DNA of 64,000 nt from Petunia secreta (lineage: Eukaryota; Streptophyta; Magnoliopsida; Solanales; Solanaceae): the NCBI GenBank assembly GCA_029990175.1, contig JARKIP010000035.1, forward strand, positions 35,478,001 through 35,542,000, read 5' to 3'. A model generated the notes under the pieces. It worked only from the letters and a program-made list of their open reading frames with translations. It did no database searches and had not been told where the DNA came from. Below are positions 10,801 to 22,051 of this stretch, piece by piece. Position 1 is the stretch's first letter; every line of letters starts with the position of its first letter. A program made the translations under genes and the position numbers.

Positions 10801-12986
10801 TTCCATGGCCTTGCTAGTTTCTATCGGCGCTTTGTTAGAGACTTTAGCACCATTGCCGCACCACTCACCGAGTTGGTGAAGAAAGATAAACCCTTTGTGT
10901 GGGGAGAGTCTCAAGAGAGAGCTTTCCAAGAATTGAAAGGTAGGTTGAGTACCGCCCCCTTGCTACAATTGCCCGACTTCGGGAAGGCTTTTGAGGTTGA
11001 ATGTGATGCCTCGGGGGTGGGAATTGGGGGTGTTCTCATGCAAGAAGGGAAGCCCGTTGCCTACTTTAGTGAGAAGTTGAAGGGCGCAACCTTGAATTAC
11101 TCCACGTATGACAAGGAGTTGTATGCCCTCGTGAGAGCCTTAGCCCATTGGCAACACTATCTATGGCCTCGGGAATTTGTGATTAAGAGTGACCATGAGT
11201 CACTCAAACATCTAAGAGGTCAAGAAAAGTTGAACAAGAGACATGCCAAGTGGGTGGAGTTCATTACAAAAGGGGTAAGGACAATATTGTGGCCGATGCG
11301 CTTTCAAGAAAATTCGCTCTTGCCACCACTCTCGCTTCTAGACTTGTGGGTTTTGAGAGTATCAAGTCATTGTACGCTCATGACCCAAAGCTCAAGAGCA
11401 TTTATGATGCTCTAGTGAGTGGGGAAAGGGTGGAGAAATACCAATGGGTAGATGGCTACATTTTCAAGCATGGGCGAGTGTGTGTTCCCGAGTCCTCTTG
11501 GAGAGATGTGCTAGTGCAAGAAGCACATTGCGGGGGCTTGATGGGTCACTTTGGGGTGGATAAGACTATGGCCATACTTAAAGAGCAATTCCATTGGCCA
11601 AAAATGAGGCCTCTTGTGGAGCGGTTTTGCAATGCTTGCTTGGATTGCAAGAGGGCCAAGTCTAGATCCAACAACCAAGGCCTATACACTCCTTTACCCA
11701 TTCCTACTAGCCCGTGGGTTGATCTTTCTATGGATTTTGTTATGGCTTTACCCCGGACTAAAGGAGGACACGATAGCATTTTTGTTGTCGTTGACCGTTT
11801 CTCCAAAATGGCTCACTTCATTCCGTGCAAAAAGACTAATGATGCCCAACATGTAGCTTCCTTGTTTATTGATCATGTTTTGAAATTGCATGGGGTGCCT
11901 CGCACCATTGTTAGTGATAGGGACTCCAAGTTCCTTAGCCATTTTTGGAAGTGTTTGTGGGGTGCTCTTGGCACCAAGTTGCTCTTCTCCACGTCCCACC
12001 ACCCTCAAACCGATGGACAAACCGAGGTGGTGAACCGGACTTTGGGAGCTCTACTTCGAGCTATGACCAAAGGAAAGGCCGGGACTTGGATTGATAAGCT
12101 ACCACTCATGGAGTTTGCATATAACCGCACTTTACATCGCATGATTGGTATGACTCCATTTGAGTGTGTTTATGGTTTTAACCCATTGATTCCTCTTGAT
12201 CTTACCCCTTTGCCAAGGGATATGGTTGTTGATTTTGAAGGTAAAGCTCGGGCCAAAGCATTGCTTGAACTTCATGCCAAGGCGCGGAAAGCTTTGGAGG
12301 AGGCCTATGAGAAGATAGCAACCAAGAAAAACAAAGGAAGAAAGAAGGTGGACTTCAAGAAGGGAGATTGGGTATGGGTGCACTTCCGCAAGGAACGATT
12401 TCCCAACCAAAGGAAGGGGAAGTTGGCACCAAGGGGCGATGGACCATTCCAAGTGTTGTCCAAGATCAACAACAATGCATACGTGATAGATTTGCCCGGT
12501 GAGTATAATGTGTCGACTACTTTCAATGTTAGTGACTTGACTTCTTTTGACGTAGGTGATGATACCTTGGAGGAGGACGCCTTAATTTCGAGGACGAAAT
12601 CTTCTCAAGAAGGGGAGGATGATGCAACCCAAATTGCATCGAGACCATTCACTCGAAGTCAAGCCAAGGATATACAAGACGCTCACCTACACTTGGTTTG
12701 GAGAGGCGTGGATGATACGAGCCCGGGGGGAGGACTCAAAGATAATGCATTGGAGCTCAATCCATGTGGAAACAGGGCAGGAAACAGTGCAAGAAGCAGG
12801 GGAGCAAAACAGGGCAAAAACAGGGGAAGTCTGCTGAGCTTACTGCCTAACGCTGGAATTTTGTTCTTCGCGATCGCGTGCATCACCTTCGCGATCGCGA
12901 AGAGTCTTCTTTTGCTCTTCGCCCTCGCGCTCTGTTTCGCGCGATCGCGCGCCTCAGCATTAAGTTCTCCACGCGATCGCATATAA
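7834..12986 (+). pseudogene. A gag-pol polyprotein, frameshifted in RNase H
   Basis: ATG 7834 follows TTGTAGGTAC and matches the C start. Gag with capsid and CCHC knuckle (residues 427-440), protease DSG (Asp529) and RT YFDD (909-912) are in the first frame, which goes out of frame near 11265 and stops at 11415. Compared with C, 25 bp are missing after TTCATT (11260-11265); the lost segment ended in the same TTCATT. Integrase continues in a second frame from about 11266. An extra G in the 3' LTR shifts the tail, so it stops at 12986 instead of the C-equivalent site. One event therefore removes RNase H and integrase from the protein. Confidence 0.93.
12607..12619 (+). other. A polypurine tract
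   Basis: AAGAAGGGGAGGA directly before the 3' LTR; this segment also encodes part of the SQEGEDD sequence of pol. Confidence 0.85.
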
Positions 12987-13371
12987 TCTGACGCGATCGC
13001 GAAGGGAACTTAAAAGGCCGCGGACCAGAATCTTGTAAACATTGTATTGGGGTGTTATAAATACACCCCTACCTCATTTATTGCCTTTTTACCTTACTTT
13101 GAACACAAAAACACATTGAATGAGCATAGCTCTTGACATTGTAACTCTTTTGGCTTGAAATCAATTGGATGAATCCAAGTTGCTCTTCAATCCATCTTCG
13201 ATCATTCTATTTGCTTGAGCCTCGTGTCTCTTGAGGATAGTTGCTTAGCGTAGGTGATTCTTTCCAATCGCTCGGGGTGTAACGGAACAAGTTCTTCGTT
13301 GCTACTCGACTTTAGTGTGAGTCTCGTCTCGTTTCTTATCTTTTATCGCTTTCGTATTTTCGATTGCATCA
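12620..13371 (+). repeat. A 3' LTR
   Basis: 752 bp, TGATGCAACCC...TTGCATCA; one inserted G (GCCCGGGGGG run near 12725) relative to the 5' LTR. GCGATCGC array at about 12866-13006. Confidence 0.95.
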
Positions 13372-14893
13372 GGTTTTCTCTTTGGTTGTCCTCTTCTTCA
13401 AGAGTCATGCAGCTCAAATTCCTTCGAACCACAAGAAACATTTCCGGATGATCAGCTTCGGCAGCCTCATGATCATCATCACCTTCAGCTCGATCAGTCT
13501 CCTCGATAATTTCCTCCTCGGTGTCACTCGCTTGCTCATGGACGGTTCCATCTTCGAGCAGAAGCATAACCTTGCGAGTTGGACACTCTTTTGCCATGTG
13601 ACCATAACCTTTGCATTTGTGACACTGAATATTTGAAGCACTAGGAGAGTTGAGTTGAACTTTACCTCCCACTTCTCTTGGTTGGTTAACGGTCACACCT
13701 CTTTCGAAGGGTCTCTTCGAATCTCGAACAGTGTTAGCATTTGTTTGGTTTGGACTTTTCCATTCTTTACTTCGGTTCAAAGGAGTAGAAGTAGTGACTC
13801 CTCGATACCGGTTTGCCTTGTCGTCCTTCACCAACTTTTCAGCTTCGGTGGCAGCATCAAACAAATCTTCCAACGTGTGGTACACGTGGAGTCTCAACTG
13901 AGAAGACACATCCCTAGCCAAGCCATTTTTGAATCTGATAATGGCTTGCTCTTCGTCTTCGACCAGATCAAGATTCAATCGAACCTTTTCAAACTCATCG
14001 TGGTACTCTTGGACGGACTTGGACCCTTGCTTTAACTCATAGAGTTTTTGCATTTGAGTCTGCCTGTACTTGGCACTCAAGTACTTACCATCCATCGCTC
14101 TCATCAACTGTGGCCATGTATTGACTACTGGATAGTCATTTCTTCTTCTATGCCTCTTGTCAGATTCCCACCATGTTGATGCATAAGCTTCGAACGAAGC
14201 AATGGCATGGGCAGCTTTTCTCTCATCGGTCATCTCATTTGTTTCAAAGATGCGCTCCATTTTAAGCCTCCATTCAAGATACTCATCGGGATCACTAGTT
14301 CCTTTAAAGGGTGGAATAGTGATCTTGACACTGTTCAAGTTTGAGTCTCGAACAGCTCTAGCCTGCTCGGGAAACTCATCTTCTCGATCATAAGCCTCAC
14401 GCTCAATATTTCTCTCAACATTTGCACCTCGGCCTCGACCTCGGAAATTTCCACGTCCTCGGGGAGCTTGCCTTCGTTGAGCGAATGGCGGCTCACGCTC
14501 ATATTCGTCCTCGGGAAATTCCTCTTCATCAACCTCTTCGGTCACAGCTCCAAGATCTCTTCGGGTCCTTGGAAGTGGTAACCTCTCTCCTCGGGGAATG
14601 CCCAAGTTTTGATTTCCAGCTTGGGGATTGCCCAAGTTAAGCTCTCTTCGAATTGCTTCACTTGTCAACTGATGTTGTCGTACAAGCTCAGCATACAGCT
14701 CAGGTTTCATCGGAGTAGATTGGCTCGTTCCCACGCCGGACCCATTCATGGCCACGGACGCGTTTCCCTGCTCGAGGTTTGCTACTCGAGCACTCACTCC
14801 TCTTACTTCGGCACTGATGCCTTGTATCGCAGCCATGAGATCGGCTAACGACAACTCAGGCTTCTCAATGCTTTTGCCATCGTTTCCAGCCAT
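13372..14893 (-). CDS. G gag (N-terminal part of the polyprotein)
   Basis: Starts at ATG 14893 (MAGNDGKS), right after GTGCAGGTACA. Contains a short N-terminal coiled region, an Arg/Gly-rich stretch (RGRGRGAN), the gag capsid region (ITIPPFKGTSDP, TWWES) and the CCHC knuckle CHKCKGYGHMAKEC near 13577-13627, followed by an acidic spacer. It is open to the A target site and continues at 5808. Nearly the same protein as D gag. Confidence 0.92.
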
Positions 14894-16099
14894 TGTACCT
14901 GCACAAGTCAAAGATCAAACAAAATGTTAGGGTTAGAAATCACCTCACACACTCCCTCACCTTTGATGGGTGGCACTCGGGTCCACTCAATTTATGGGTT
15001 CGGTTTTTGATCACTCAAAGACTTGTTAACAGTGGCTCGTCCAATTGATCGGTCCTCTAAGATCCTTCAAGTTCGACAATAGTCACTGCCTCTTCGGGAA
15101 GAGTGAAGTGATGTTCGACTCGATGGAACGGACGCTTTTTAACTGAGCTCGGGGAGTCAAAAGAATTTCTACGAAAGTTTGGACTTCGGTCACCCCTTCG
15201 CACGAATTCCTATCAGCTTAAAAGAGTTGGTACGACCTTGAGTAGAACAAATACTCAAAAGATCCACCAACCAGAATTAGACACGAAAGAAAGTGAAAAC
15301 CTAGGAGAATCTACCCTTTTTGGATTCCCTTTAGGAATCTTTTTCGATCACACCCACTTCTGTCCGTACAAAAGTGGTCCCTCCTTGGTACGGATAGGGT
15401 TTTACCTTATCCACTTTCCTTTTTCAGCCGACAACTTTCACCTGGGGGTTTTGATGTTGGAATTTTAACCCCTTTCTTCTTCAATGGAACAGTGACCTTG
15501 CTCCGGCGTACGGACACAACGACTTCGGTTCACTGACCACGAAATTCAACAGATCTGAGTTGCTTCTTTCAACTCCGGTTCCAAACAACAACGGAGGAAA
15601 TCAAACGAAGCTCCTTGAGCTAAGATCCAGCTCGACGCGTCGCACACTGTTACGAACTTGTAACAATTTTCCGGTGTACGGACAACGTTTCCAACTTAGG
15701 AACTTCGATTTTAAGCAATAAACAAACCCAAATCACTCAAGAACCACCAATCTTCACCGGTTTCTTCCAAACACAGTGGGGTTCGAGTTCAGTCACCATT
15801 AAAGCTCAAAACAGTCCAAAAATTCACCAAGAAACCCTAGTCACGAAATCAGTACGTCGGGTATTCGTTGGAATCAGAACTCGATGGTGAACAATAATCC
15901 AAGATTGTTTTTCCCAAACAACCAACAATCAAACACAATTTTTGAATTTTTTTTTTTTTTTTTTTTTTTTTTTTGTAAATAATAACACCAACAGAAACAA
16001 AATTCAAATCAGAATTCGAAAAGGAAAACAGAGACACATACGCACGAAAATAAAGATAACTTGAACAGGATTGGGGTTGTAGAAACAAGCCCAAACCGT
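14894..16099 (-). other. G leader
   Basis: About 1.2 kb without a gene. Holds a 28-nt T-run on the plus strand (15947-15974), many TCGA/TTCGG words and GTACGGAC-type repeats, and a splice-acceptor-like ACTTGTGCAG|GTACAATGG next to gag. Collinear with the D leader. Confidence 0.8.
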
Positions 16100-16111
16100 G
16101 CTCTGATACCA
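16100..16111 (-). other. G primer-binding site
   Basis: GCTCTGATACCA, the complement of TGGTATCAGAGC, three bases from the 5' LTR. Confidence 0.92.
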
Positions 16112-16114
16112 AGA

Positions 16115-16864
16115 TGGTGCAATGCAATTCCCGAAGGGAAGCTTAGCACAAACGCGGAACAAGAACAATTAAAGAAGAAGATAAAAGCAAGACAAAACTT
16201 GCTTCTTTCGAAAGAACAGAGGGGAACCTGTCCCAAAGCTCGATCAAAAGGGAGACAAGAATCACCCTAACTATGCAACAATCCTCAAGAGAACATTGCC
16301 TCTTGCAAACTGAATGATCAAGAGGAATGTTCAATCGGACTAACCGAAAGCCACAAGTCCTTAAAAGCCCTCACCGGGGTTTTGCTCACGACGGAGACAA
16401 GAAGAAATGTGCTCGGCACTTTCATTCAATTTCAATATCCAAAAATAACTTCTTTACAGTGTAAGGGAATAAGGTTTATATAGGGACTACTAAGGGTAAA
16501 CTAGTAAAAGGTCACAAGCGACCAATAGAAATAAGCCACGCAGGGCTGAACTAAAATGTGTTCGGCAGGCTTTGACTTCGGTAAGCCTTGGCTTCGGTTC
16601 TCGATTGTCTGCTCGAACACACACTTGTTGCCTTCGGACGCTCAATTGTCTTCGAGCTCATTGTCCTCGTTCACTTTGCCTTCGGGCTCAAATCTGAAGA
16701 TAATGCCTTCGATTCTTGAGCTCGGCCACTCAGCTTCGGAGCAATTGTTTTCCTTCGGCCAGGCTAAGTGAACGTGCACATCGTGCAGCAACTTGGCTTG
16801 GCTTCTTGTCATCGGTCTCATCGGTGGATCGATCACTTGATCAGCACGTGATCGGGCTGCATCA
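16115..16864 (-). repeat. G 5' LTR
   Basis: 750 bp, TGGTGCAATG...CTGCATCA on the plus strand; nearly identical to 1774-2523. Followed by target duplicate CCCTC. Confidence 0.94.
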
Positions 16865-17353
16865 CCCTCGACCTCGGCCTCTACCCCGATCCACATTTCG
16901 ACCCCAATTCATAGCTCGCCTTGGTTGAAAGTGATCATCAAACTCATACACATTGTCATCATAATCAACTTCCTCCCCTTCTTGAGCCTCAACAACTTGC
17001 TCAAGAGGTTGCACATTTCGGACGGGTCTTGGTAGTGGAAAGTTTCTTGGAGGATTGTCTAAGATACGGGGAATGCCCGTTCGTTCAACTCTCTCTCGGT
17101 CCTCCTTCACCCGTTGTTGATTGAGCAATTCAACAACTTGCTCCGGGGTAAAAGTAGGACTACTTGAGCCTTCACCGGTCTCAATTTGGACACTCGGGGT
17201 CCCCTTTTCAATTGGGACACTCGGGGTCCCATGTTCTCCTTGAGTACTCGAGGCTCCCTTTTCAAGAGAGTCAATCATTTGGTTCATGAGGTCCATCTTG
17301 GCAAGAAGACTAGCCAAGGCCTCCTTAATGAAATCTTGACCTTCGTTGGCCAT
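16865..17353 (-). CDS. F1 gag N-terminus
   Basis: ATG 17353 (MANEGQDF) after TTTGTAG|GTACA. About 160 codons with a predicted helical start (KEALASLLAKMD), a Ser/Thr/Glu spacer and the Arg-Gly run (DRGRGRGRG), then element G. It continues in frame at 1773. Confidence 0.88.
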
Positions 17354-18571
17354 TGTACCTACAAACAAAGAAAACAAGAGTTAGTTAAAACACCTCACTC
17401 GCTCCCTCACTTGTGTTCACTCGGATCACTCTTTTGGGGTGGCGGTGGATATTTCACTCAACTTGTAGTTCCAAAGCTTCACGTAGATGATTAGCAACTC
17501 CTCAACTCAACTAAACTATTCACGAGTCACGCACACTCCGGGGTGAGTGGAATGAATGGGACTCAATGAACGCTAGGCACTTTAAAGTGAAGGACTTGAG
17601 TTAAAAGAATCTACGCTTTTCCTTAGAATTCTACTCTCCTTACTAGGCACGAATCACTTAAGAGCAATCAAAGGGTTAGCACTATTCAAGTAGATCGGTT
17701 ACTCAAAGTAGTACTAACTAGATGTTATGTTATCAAACAAAGGGAAATACCTACGAAAATCTACCCGAAACAATGCGTTCAGCACTCAGGAGGGGCGCCT
17801 GAAACTCAGGTGGGGCGCCTGGGTTGTGCTGTGTGCCAGGCGGGGCGCCTGGGTCTAGGCGGGGCGCCTGGGACTTAGGCAGTAGCCAAGTCAGGCGGGG
17901 CGCCTAGCCTGAAGCTTTTTCCAACTCGTTCCAGACTCGTTTCAAGTCGATTTTCAAGCCTCAAATCCGATGTTTTCAACTTGTTTTCACAATCCAAAGA
18001 TACCCAAAGTTGTGTTTGATCTTCCTTAACAAAACCCAATCAAATTTTCAATCAAACAATCAATCAAATCAGGATTCAATCTCAAGAACTCAAGAACACA
18101 AGGGTTTATCAAAAGGGTTTCAACAAGGATTGTGATTCATCAAAGTAGGTGTTAAACATGTTCAAATCCCACAAAATTGATACCGAATTGTTTGTTTTTC
18201 AATGAAGATCAATCCCCAATATCAAGTTTCCAAACAAACATCAATCCAACCCAAGAATCAAGGCAAAATTCATCAAGAACAAGTTCTTCAAGGGTTTAAG
18301 GGGTTTTGGGGTTTCAATTTTTCAAACTTCACCAATTCCAACAATTTTGGTACCCAAGCAACGGGAAATCAATCACGATCAAGAATCCACAACACCCATA
18401 TCACAAATCATCCAAATCAACAAGTTACACCAAATTTTTGTATTTTTCAATTTTTCAATTTTTTTGTAATTTTCTCCTTTCTAATAACTTCAACAACAAG
18501 AAAAACTAAAAGAAGATACTAGGCACGAAGAATCAAGGGTCGGGGGTTTGTTGAAACAAAACCCGAGCCTT
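17354..18571 (-). other. F1 leader
   Basis: About 1.2 kb without a gene. It holds the GGGGCGCCT array (17788-17910), AT-rich sequence, and a pyrimidine tract with a TAG|GTACAATGG acceptor-like end. Confidence 0.8.
17788..17910. repeat. AGGCGGGGCGCCT array in F1 leader
   Basis: Five copies of GGGGCGCCT in ~120 bp; the full unit AGGCG-GGG-CGCCT is a perfect 5-bp inverted repeat with a GGG loop. The same unit is in this element's U3 (19012-19145). Confidence 0.9.
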
Positions 18572-18583
18572 GCTCTGATACCA
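18572..18583 (-). other. F1 primer-binding site
   Basis: GCTCTGATACCA (minus-sense TGGTATCAGAGC) two bases from the 5' LTR. Confidence 0.9.
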
Positions 18584-18896
18584 AATGATGTAGGGAATCA
18601 AACGCGGAAAGTAAAAGATAAAGAACGAGACGTAACTCGATCTCTAATCCCAAGTAGCAACGGAGAACTTGTTCCGTTACACCCCGAGAGAAGGACAAGA
18701 ACACCTACGCTATGCAACTACCCTCGAGCTAACGCGAGCACGCAAGTAGAATGGTCGGAGAGGAAGAGTATTCATCTAGATCCGCTAGAAGACATACAAG
18801 TCCAAGAACAAAAGGTTTCATTCAATAATCAAGAGCCTTGCTCATGTTCATCATTCATAATCATCAATAATAAGCTAAGTGTAAAATAAGCTAGGA

Positions 18897-18921
18897 TTGG
18901 GTATTTATAGTGTTTTCCCAA
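18897..18921 (-). promoter_or_regulatory. F1 LTR TATA box inside an inverted repeat
   Basis: TTGGG (18897-18901) and CCCAA (18917-18921) flank TATTTATAGTGTTTT; in element sense the TATA reads CACTATAAATA. Confidence 0.6.
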
Positions 18922-19011
18922 GCTTACATAAAGACTTAAGTACCCTTACTAATGAGGTTCATCAAATAAGCCACGTAGGGCAAAATAGTAAAAGAAACAT
19001 AAATTCAACAG

Positions 19012-19145
19012 CTAGGTGGGGCGCCTGGGGCTGGGAGGGGCGCCTGGTTCATGCTGAAGCTAGGCTGGGCGCCTGGATCTAGGCGGGGCGCCTGGCTTGG
19101 CCTTCAGCTAGGCTGGGCGCCTGAAGCGAGGCGGGGCGCCTAGCT
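19012..19145. repeat. GGCGCC hairpin array in F1 U3
   Basis: Several copies of GGGGCGCCT and GGGCGCCTG upstream (element sense) of the TATA box. Same unit as in the F1 leader and the E and J LTRs. Confidence 0.9.
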
Positions 19146-19315
19146 CTGCTGGGGTCTCTTCTTCCTTAGGCGTGAGGCCTAGTTTGAGCACCCGGAACGG
19201 CTTCCAATCGCTTCCCTCTTCAAGGCCCTTCCTCACCAAGTGTAAATGCGCTTCTTGGACATCCTTGGCTTGGCTCCTAGTGAATGGTCTCCTTGTGGTG
19301 GATTGCCCGGCATCA

Positions 19316-19627
19316 CACGCAGGGCTGAGATAAAATGTGTTTGGCAGACTTTGACTTCGGTTCTCGATTGTCTGCTCGAACACACGCTTGTTGCCTTCGG
19401 ACGCTCAATTGTCTTCGAGCTTATTGTCCTCGGTCACTTTGCCTTCGGGCTCAAATCTGACGATAATGCCTTCGATTCTTGAGCTCGGCCACTCAGCTTC
19501 GGAGCAATTGTTTTCCTTCGGCCAGGCTAAGTGAACGTGCACATCGTGCAGCAGCTTGGCTTGGTTTCTTGTCATCGGTCTCCTCGGTGGATCGATCACT
19601 TGATCAGCACGTGATCGGGCTGCATCA
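19316..19627 (-). mobile_element. Element H: D/G-family LTR fragment in E gag, interrupted by F1
   Basis: 312 bp matching the outer part of the D/G LTR (CACGCAGGGCTGA...GGGCTGCATCA), with an internal ~16-bp deletion relative to G. Its end at 19627 abuts E gag, so GGTGG (19628-19632) should be its target duplicate. The rest of H lies left of F1, outside the window; whether it is a full element or a solo LTR cannot be seen. Confidence 0.8.
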
Positions 19628-20121
19628 GGTGGCCCTCGACCTCGGCCTCTACCCCGATCCACATTTCGACCCCAATTCATAGCTCGCCTTGGTTGAAAGT
19701 GATCATCAAACCCATACACATCGTCACCATAATCAACTTCCTCCCCTTCTTGAGCCTCAACAACTTGCTCAAGAGGTTGCACATTTCGGACGGGTCTTGG
19801 TAGTGGAAAGTTTCTTGGGGGATTATCCAAGATACGGGGAATGCCTGTTCGTTCAATTCTCTCTCGATCCTCCTTTACCCGTTGTTGATTGAGCAATTCA
19901 ACAACTTGCTCCGGGGTAAAAGTAGGGCTACTTGAGCCTTCACCGGTCTCAATTTGGACACTCGGGGTCCCCTTTTCAATTGGGACACTCGGGGTCCCAT
20001 GTTCTCCTTGAGTACTCGAGGCTCCCTTTTCAAGAGAATCAATCCTTTGGTTCATGAGGTCCATCTTGGCAAGGAGATTAGCCAAGGCCTCCTTAATGAA
20101 ATCTTGACCTTCGTTGGCCAT
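19628..20121 (-). CDS. E gag N-terminus, interrupted by H
   Basis: ATG 20121 (MANEGQDF) after TTTGTAG|GTACA. About 160 codons, very close to F1 gag, ending in DRGRGRGRGPP where H begins. The in-frame tail that follows (ARSRADQ...) belongs to the H LTR and is not part of E. Confidence 0.87.
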
Positions 20122-21327
20122 TGTACCTACAAAGAAAGAAACAAGAGTTAGTTAAAACACCTCACTCGCTCCCTCACTTGTGTTCACTCGGATCACTCTT
20201 TTGGGTGGCGGTGGATATTTCACTCAACTTGTAGTTCCAAAGCTTCACGTAGATGATTAGCAACTCCTCAATTCAACTAAACTATTCACGAGTCACGCAC
20301 ACTCCGGGGTGAGTGGAGTTAATGGGACTCAATGAACGCTTGGCACTTTGAAGTGAAGGACTTGAGTTAAAAGGTTCTACGCTTTTCCTTAGAAGTCTAC
20401 TCTCCTTGCTAGGCACGATTCACCTAAGAGCAATTAAAGGGTTAGCACTATTCAAGTAGATCGGTTACTCAAATTAGTACTAACTAGATGTGAGGTTATC
20501 AAACAAAGGGAAATACCTACGAAAATCTACCCGAAACAATACCTTCAGCACTCAGGAGGGGCGCCTGAAACTCAGGTGGGGCGCCTAGCCTGTGCTGTAT
20601 TCCAGGCGGGGCGCCTGGGACTTAGGCAGTAGCCAAGTCAGGCGGGGCGCCTGGCTTAGGCGGGGCGCCTGGCCTGAAGCCTTTTCCAACTCGTTCCAAA
20701 CTCGTTTCAAGTCGATTTTCAAGCCTCAAATCCGATGTTTTCAACTTGTTTTCACAATCCAAAGATACCCAAAGTTGTTTTTGATCTTCCTTAACAAAAC
20801 CCAATCAAATTTTCAATCAAACAATCAATCAAATCAAGGTTCAATCTCAAGAACTCAAGAACACAAGGGTTTAACAAAGGGGTTTCAACAAGGATTGTGA
20901 TTCATCAAAGTAGGTGTTAAACATGTTCAAATCCCACAAAATTGGTACCGAATTGTTTGTTTTTCGATGAAGATCAATCCCCAATAACAAGTTTCCAATC
21001 AAACATCAATCCAACCCAAGAATCAAGCCAAAATTCATCAAGAACAAGTTCTTCAAGGGTTTAAGGGTTTTGGGGTTTCAATTTTTCAAACTTCACCAAT
21101 TCCAACAATTTTGGTACCCAAGTAACGGGAAATCAATCACGATCAAGAATCCATAACACCCATATCACAAATCATCCAAATCAACAAGTTACACCAAATT
21201 TTTGTATTTTTCAATTTTTTTGTAATTTTCTCCTTTCTAATAACTTCAACAACAAGAAAAACTAAAAGAGGATACTAGGCACGAAGAATCAAGGGTCGGG
21301 GGTTTGTAGAAATAAAACCCGAGCCTT
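20122..21327 (-). other. E leader
   Basis: About 1.2 kb without a gene; collinear with the F1 leader, with its own GGGGCGCCT array at 20551-20675. Confidence 0.8.
20551..20675. repeat. GGCGCC hairpin array in E leader
   Basis: Five copies of GGGGCGCCT, several as full AGGCGGGGCGCCT hairpin units; mirrors the array in the E LTR. Confidence 0.88.
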
Positions 21328-21339
21328 GCTCTGATACCA
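21328..21339 (-). other. E primer-binding site
   Basis: GCTCTGATACCA, three bases from the LTR. Confidence 0.9.
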
Positions 21340-21651
21340 AACTGATGAGAATCAAACGCGGAAAAAGTAAAAGATAAGAACGAGACGTAACTCGATCTCT
21401 AATCCCAAGTAGCAACGGAGAACTTGTTCCGTTACACCCCGAGAGAAGGACAAGAATACCTACGCTATGCAACTACCCTCGAGCTAACGCGAGCACGCAA
21501 GTAGAATGGTCGGAGAGGAAAAGTATTCATCTAGATCCGCTAGAAGAACTACAAGTCCAAGATCAAAGGGTTTCATTCAATACCAAGAGCCATGCTCATG
21601 TTCAATGTTTACATTCATCAAATATCAAAAACTAAGTGTAAAATAAGCTAG

Positions 21652-21679
21652 GCTTGGATATTTATAGTGTTTCCCAAGC
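21652..21679 (-). promoter_or_regulatory. E LTR TATA box inside an inverted repeat
   Basis: GCTTGG (21652-21657) and CCAAGC (21674-21679) flank ATATTTATAGTGTTTC. Confidence 0.6.
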
Positions 21680-21770
21680 TTACACAAAGACTTAATTACC
21701 CTTACTAATAAGGTTCATCAAATAAGCCACGTAGGGCAAAATAGTAAAAGAAACATAAGTTCAGCAGCTA

Positions 21771-22010
21771 GGAGGGGCGCCTGGGGCTGGGAGGGGCGCC
21801 TGGAACATGCTGAAGCTAGGCTGGGCGCCTGGAGCTAGGCGGGGCGCCTGGCTTGGCCTTCAGCTAGGCTGGGCGCCTGAAGCTAGGCGGGGCGCCTGGC
21901 TTGGCCTTCAGCTAGGCTGGGCGCCTAGCCAGGTGGGGCGCCTGGTGCTTTGCTGGGCCTTAGGCAGTGAGCTCCCTAGGCAGGGCGCCTGGGGTAGGCG
22001 GGGCGCCTAG
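21771..22010. repeat. GGCGCC hairpin array in E U3
   Basis: About ten GGGCGCCT/GGGGCGCCT units in 240 bp, the longest array of this motif in the window, with the larger period AGGCGGGGCGCCTGGCTTGG duplicated. Confidence 0.88.
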
Positions 22011-22051
22011 CTCTGCTGGGCTCTCTTCTTCCTTAGGCGTGAGGCCTAGTT

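Larger units (their letters stand above)
5809..13371 (+). mobile_element. Element A: gag-pol LTR retrotransposon (A/C family), defective, inserted in G
   Basis: Plus-strand element, 7,563 bp, inserted in G at the gag-protease boundary with target duplication GGTTT (5804-5808 and 13372-13376). The two LTRs (751 and 752 bp) differ by one extra G that I could see, so the insertion is very recent. The polyprotein is broken in RNase H by a 25-bp deletion. Full order: LTR, PBS, leader, gag, PR, RT, RH, IN, PPT, LTR. Confidence 0.95.
1774..16864 (-). mobile_element. Element G: gag-pol LTR retrotransposon (D/G family) inserted in F1 gag, hosts A
   Basis: Minus-strand element bounded by two 750-bp LTRs that differ at only a few positions I could see (for example 2107 vs 16444, and the base in TTTGACT(G/T)CGG). 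The insertion duplicated CCCTC. Internal order right to left: PBS, leader, gag, element A, protease, RT, RNase H, integrase, polypurine tract. Both coding segments are open and rejoin in frame at the A target site, so G may have been coding-competent before A arrived. Confidence 0.93.
1..19315 (-). mobile_element. Element F1: Ty3/gypsy LTR retrotransposon, cut by left window edge, hosts G
   Basis: Minus-strand element. From right to left it shows a 5' LTR (18586-19315), a Met-tRNA primer-binding site, a leader, the gag N-terminus (to 16865), element G, then gag C-terminus, protease and linker (1773-1). RT, integrase and the 3' LTR lie off the left edge. G splits gag and is flanked by CCCTC at 1769-1773 and 16865-16869. 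F1 ends at 19315 (GCATCA) inside an LTR of family D/G (H); its expected target duplicate CACGC (19316-19320) cannot be checked on the left side. Confidence 0.9.
18586..19315 (-). repeat. F1 5' LTR
   Basis: TGATGTAGGG...CCCGGCATCA, 730 bp. Contains a TATA box and the GGCGCC hairpin array. The outer ~100 bp encodes the TRSQAKDVQEAH tail in the matching 3' copy. Confidence 0.88.
21343..22051 (-). repeat. E 5' LTR, inner part
   Basis: Begins TGATGAGAATC on the plus strand and is cut by D after TAGTT (22047-22051). With 50655-50782 it makes an ~837-bp LTR. Its first ~140 bp nearly match the end of the J LTR. Confidence 0.9.

Noticed and set aside
18572..18583. tRNA genes at the Met-tRNA-like sequences
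   Set aside because: Only 12 bases complementary to the tRNA end are present, next to LTRs; these are primer-binding sites.
16865..22051. F1 and E 5' regions as one tandem segmental duplication
   Set aside because: Leaders and LTRs differ in length and sequence, the interrupting D/G LTRs end at different target bases (CCCTC vs GGTGG), and the nesting explains both.
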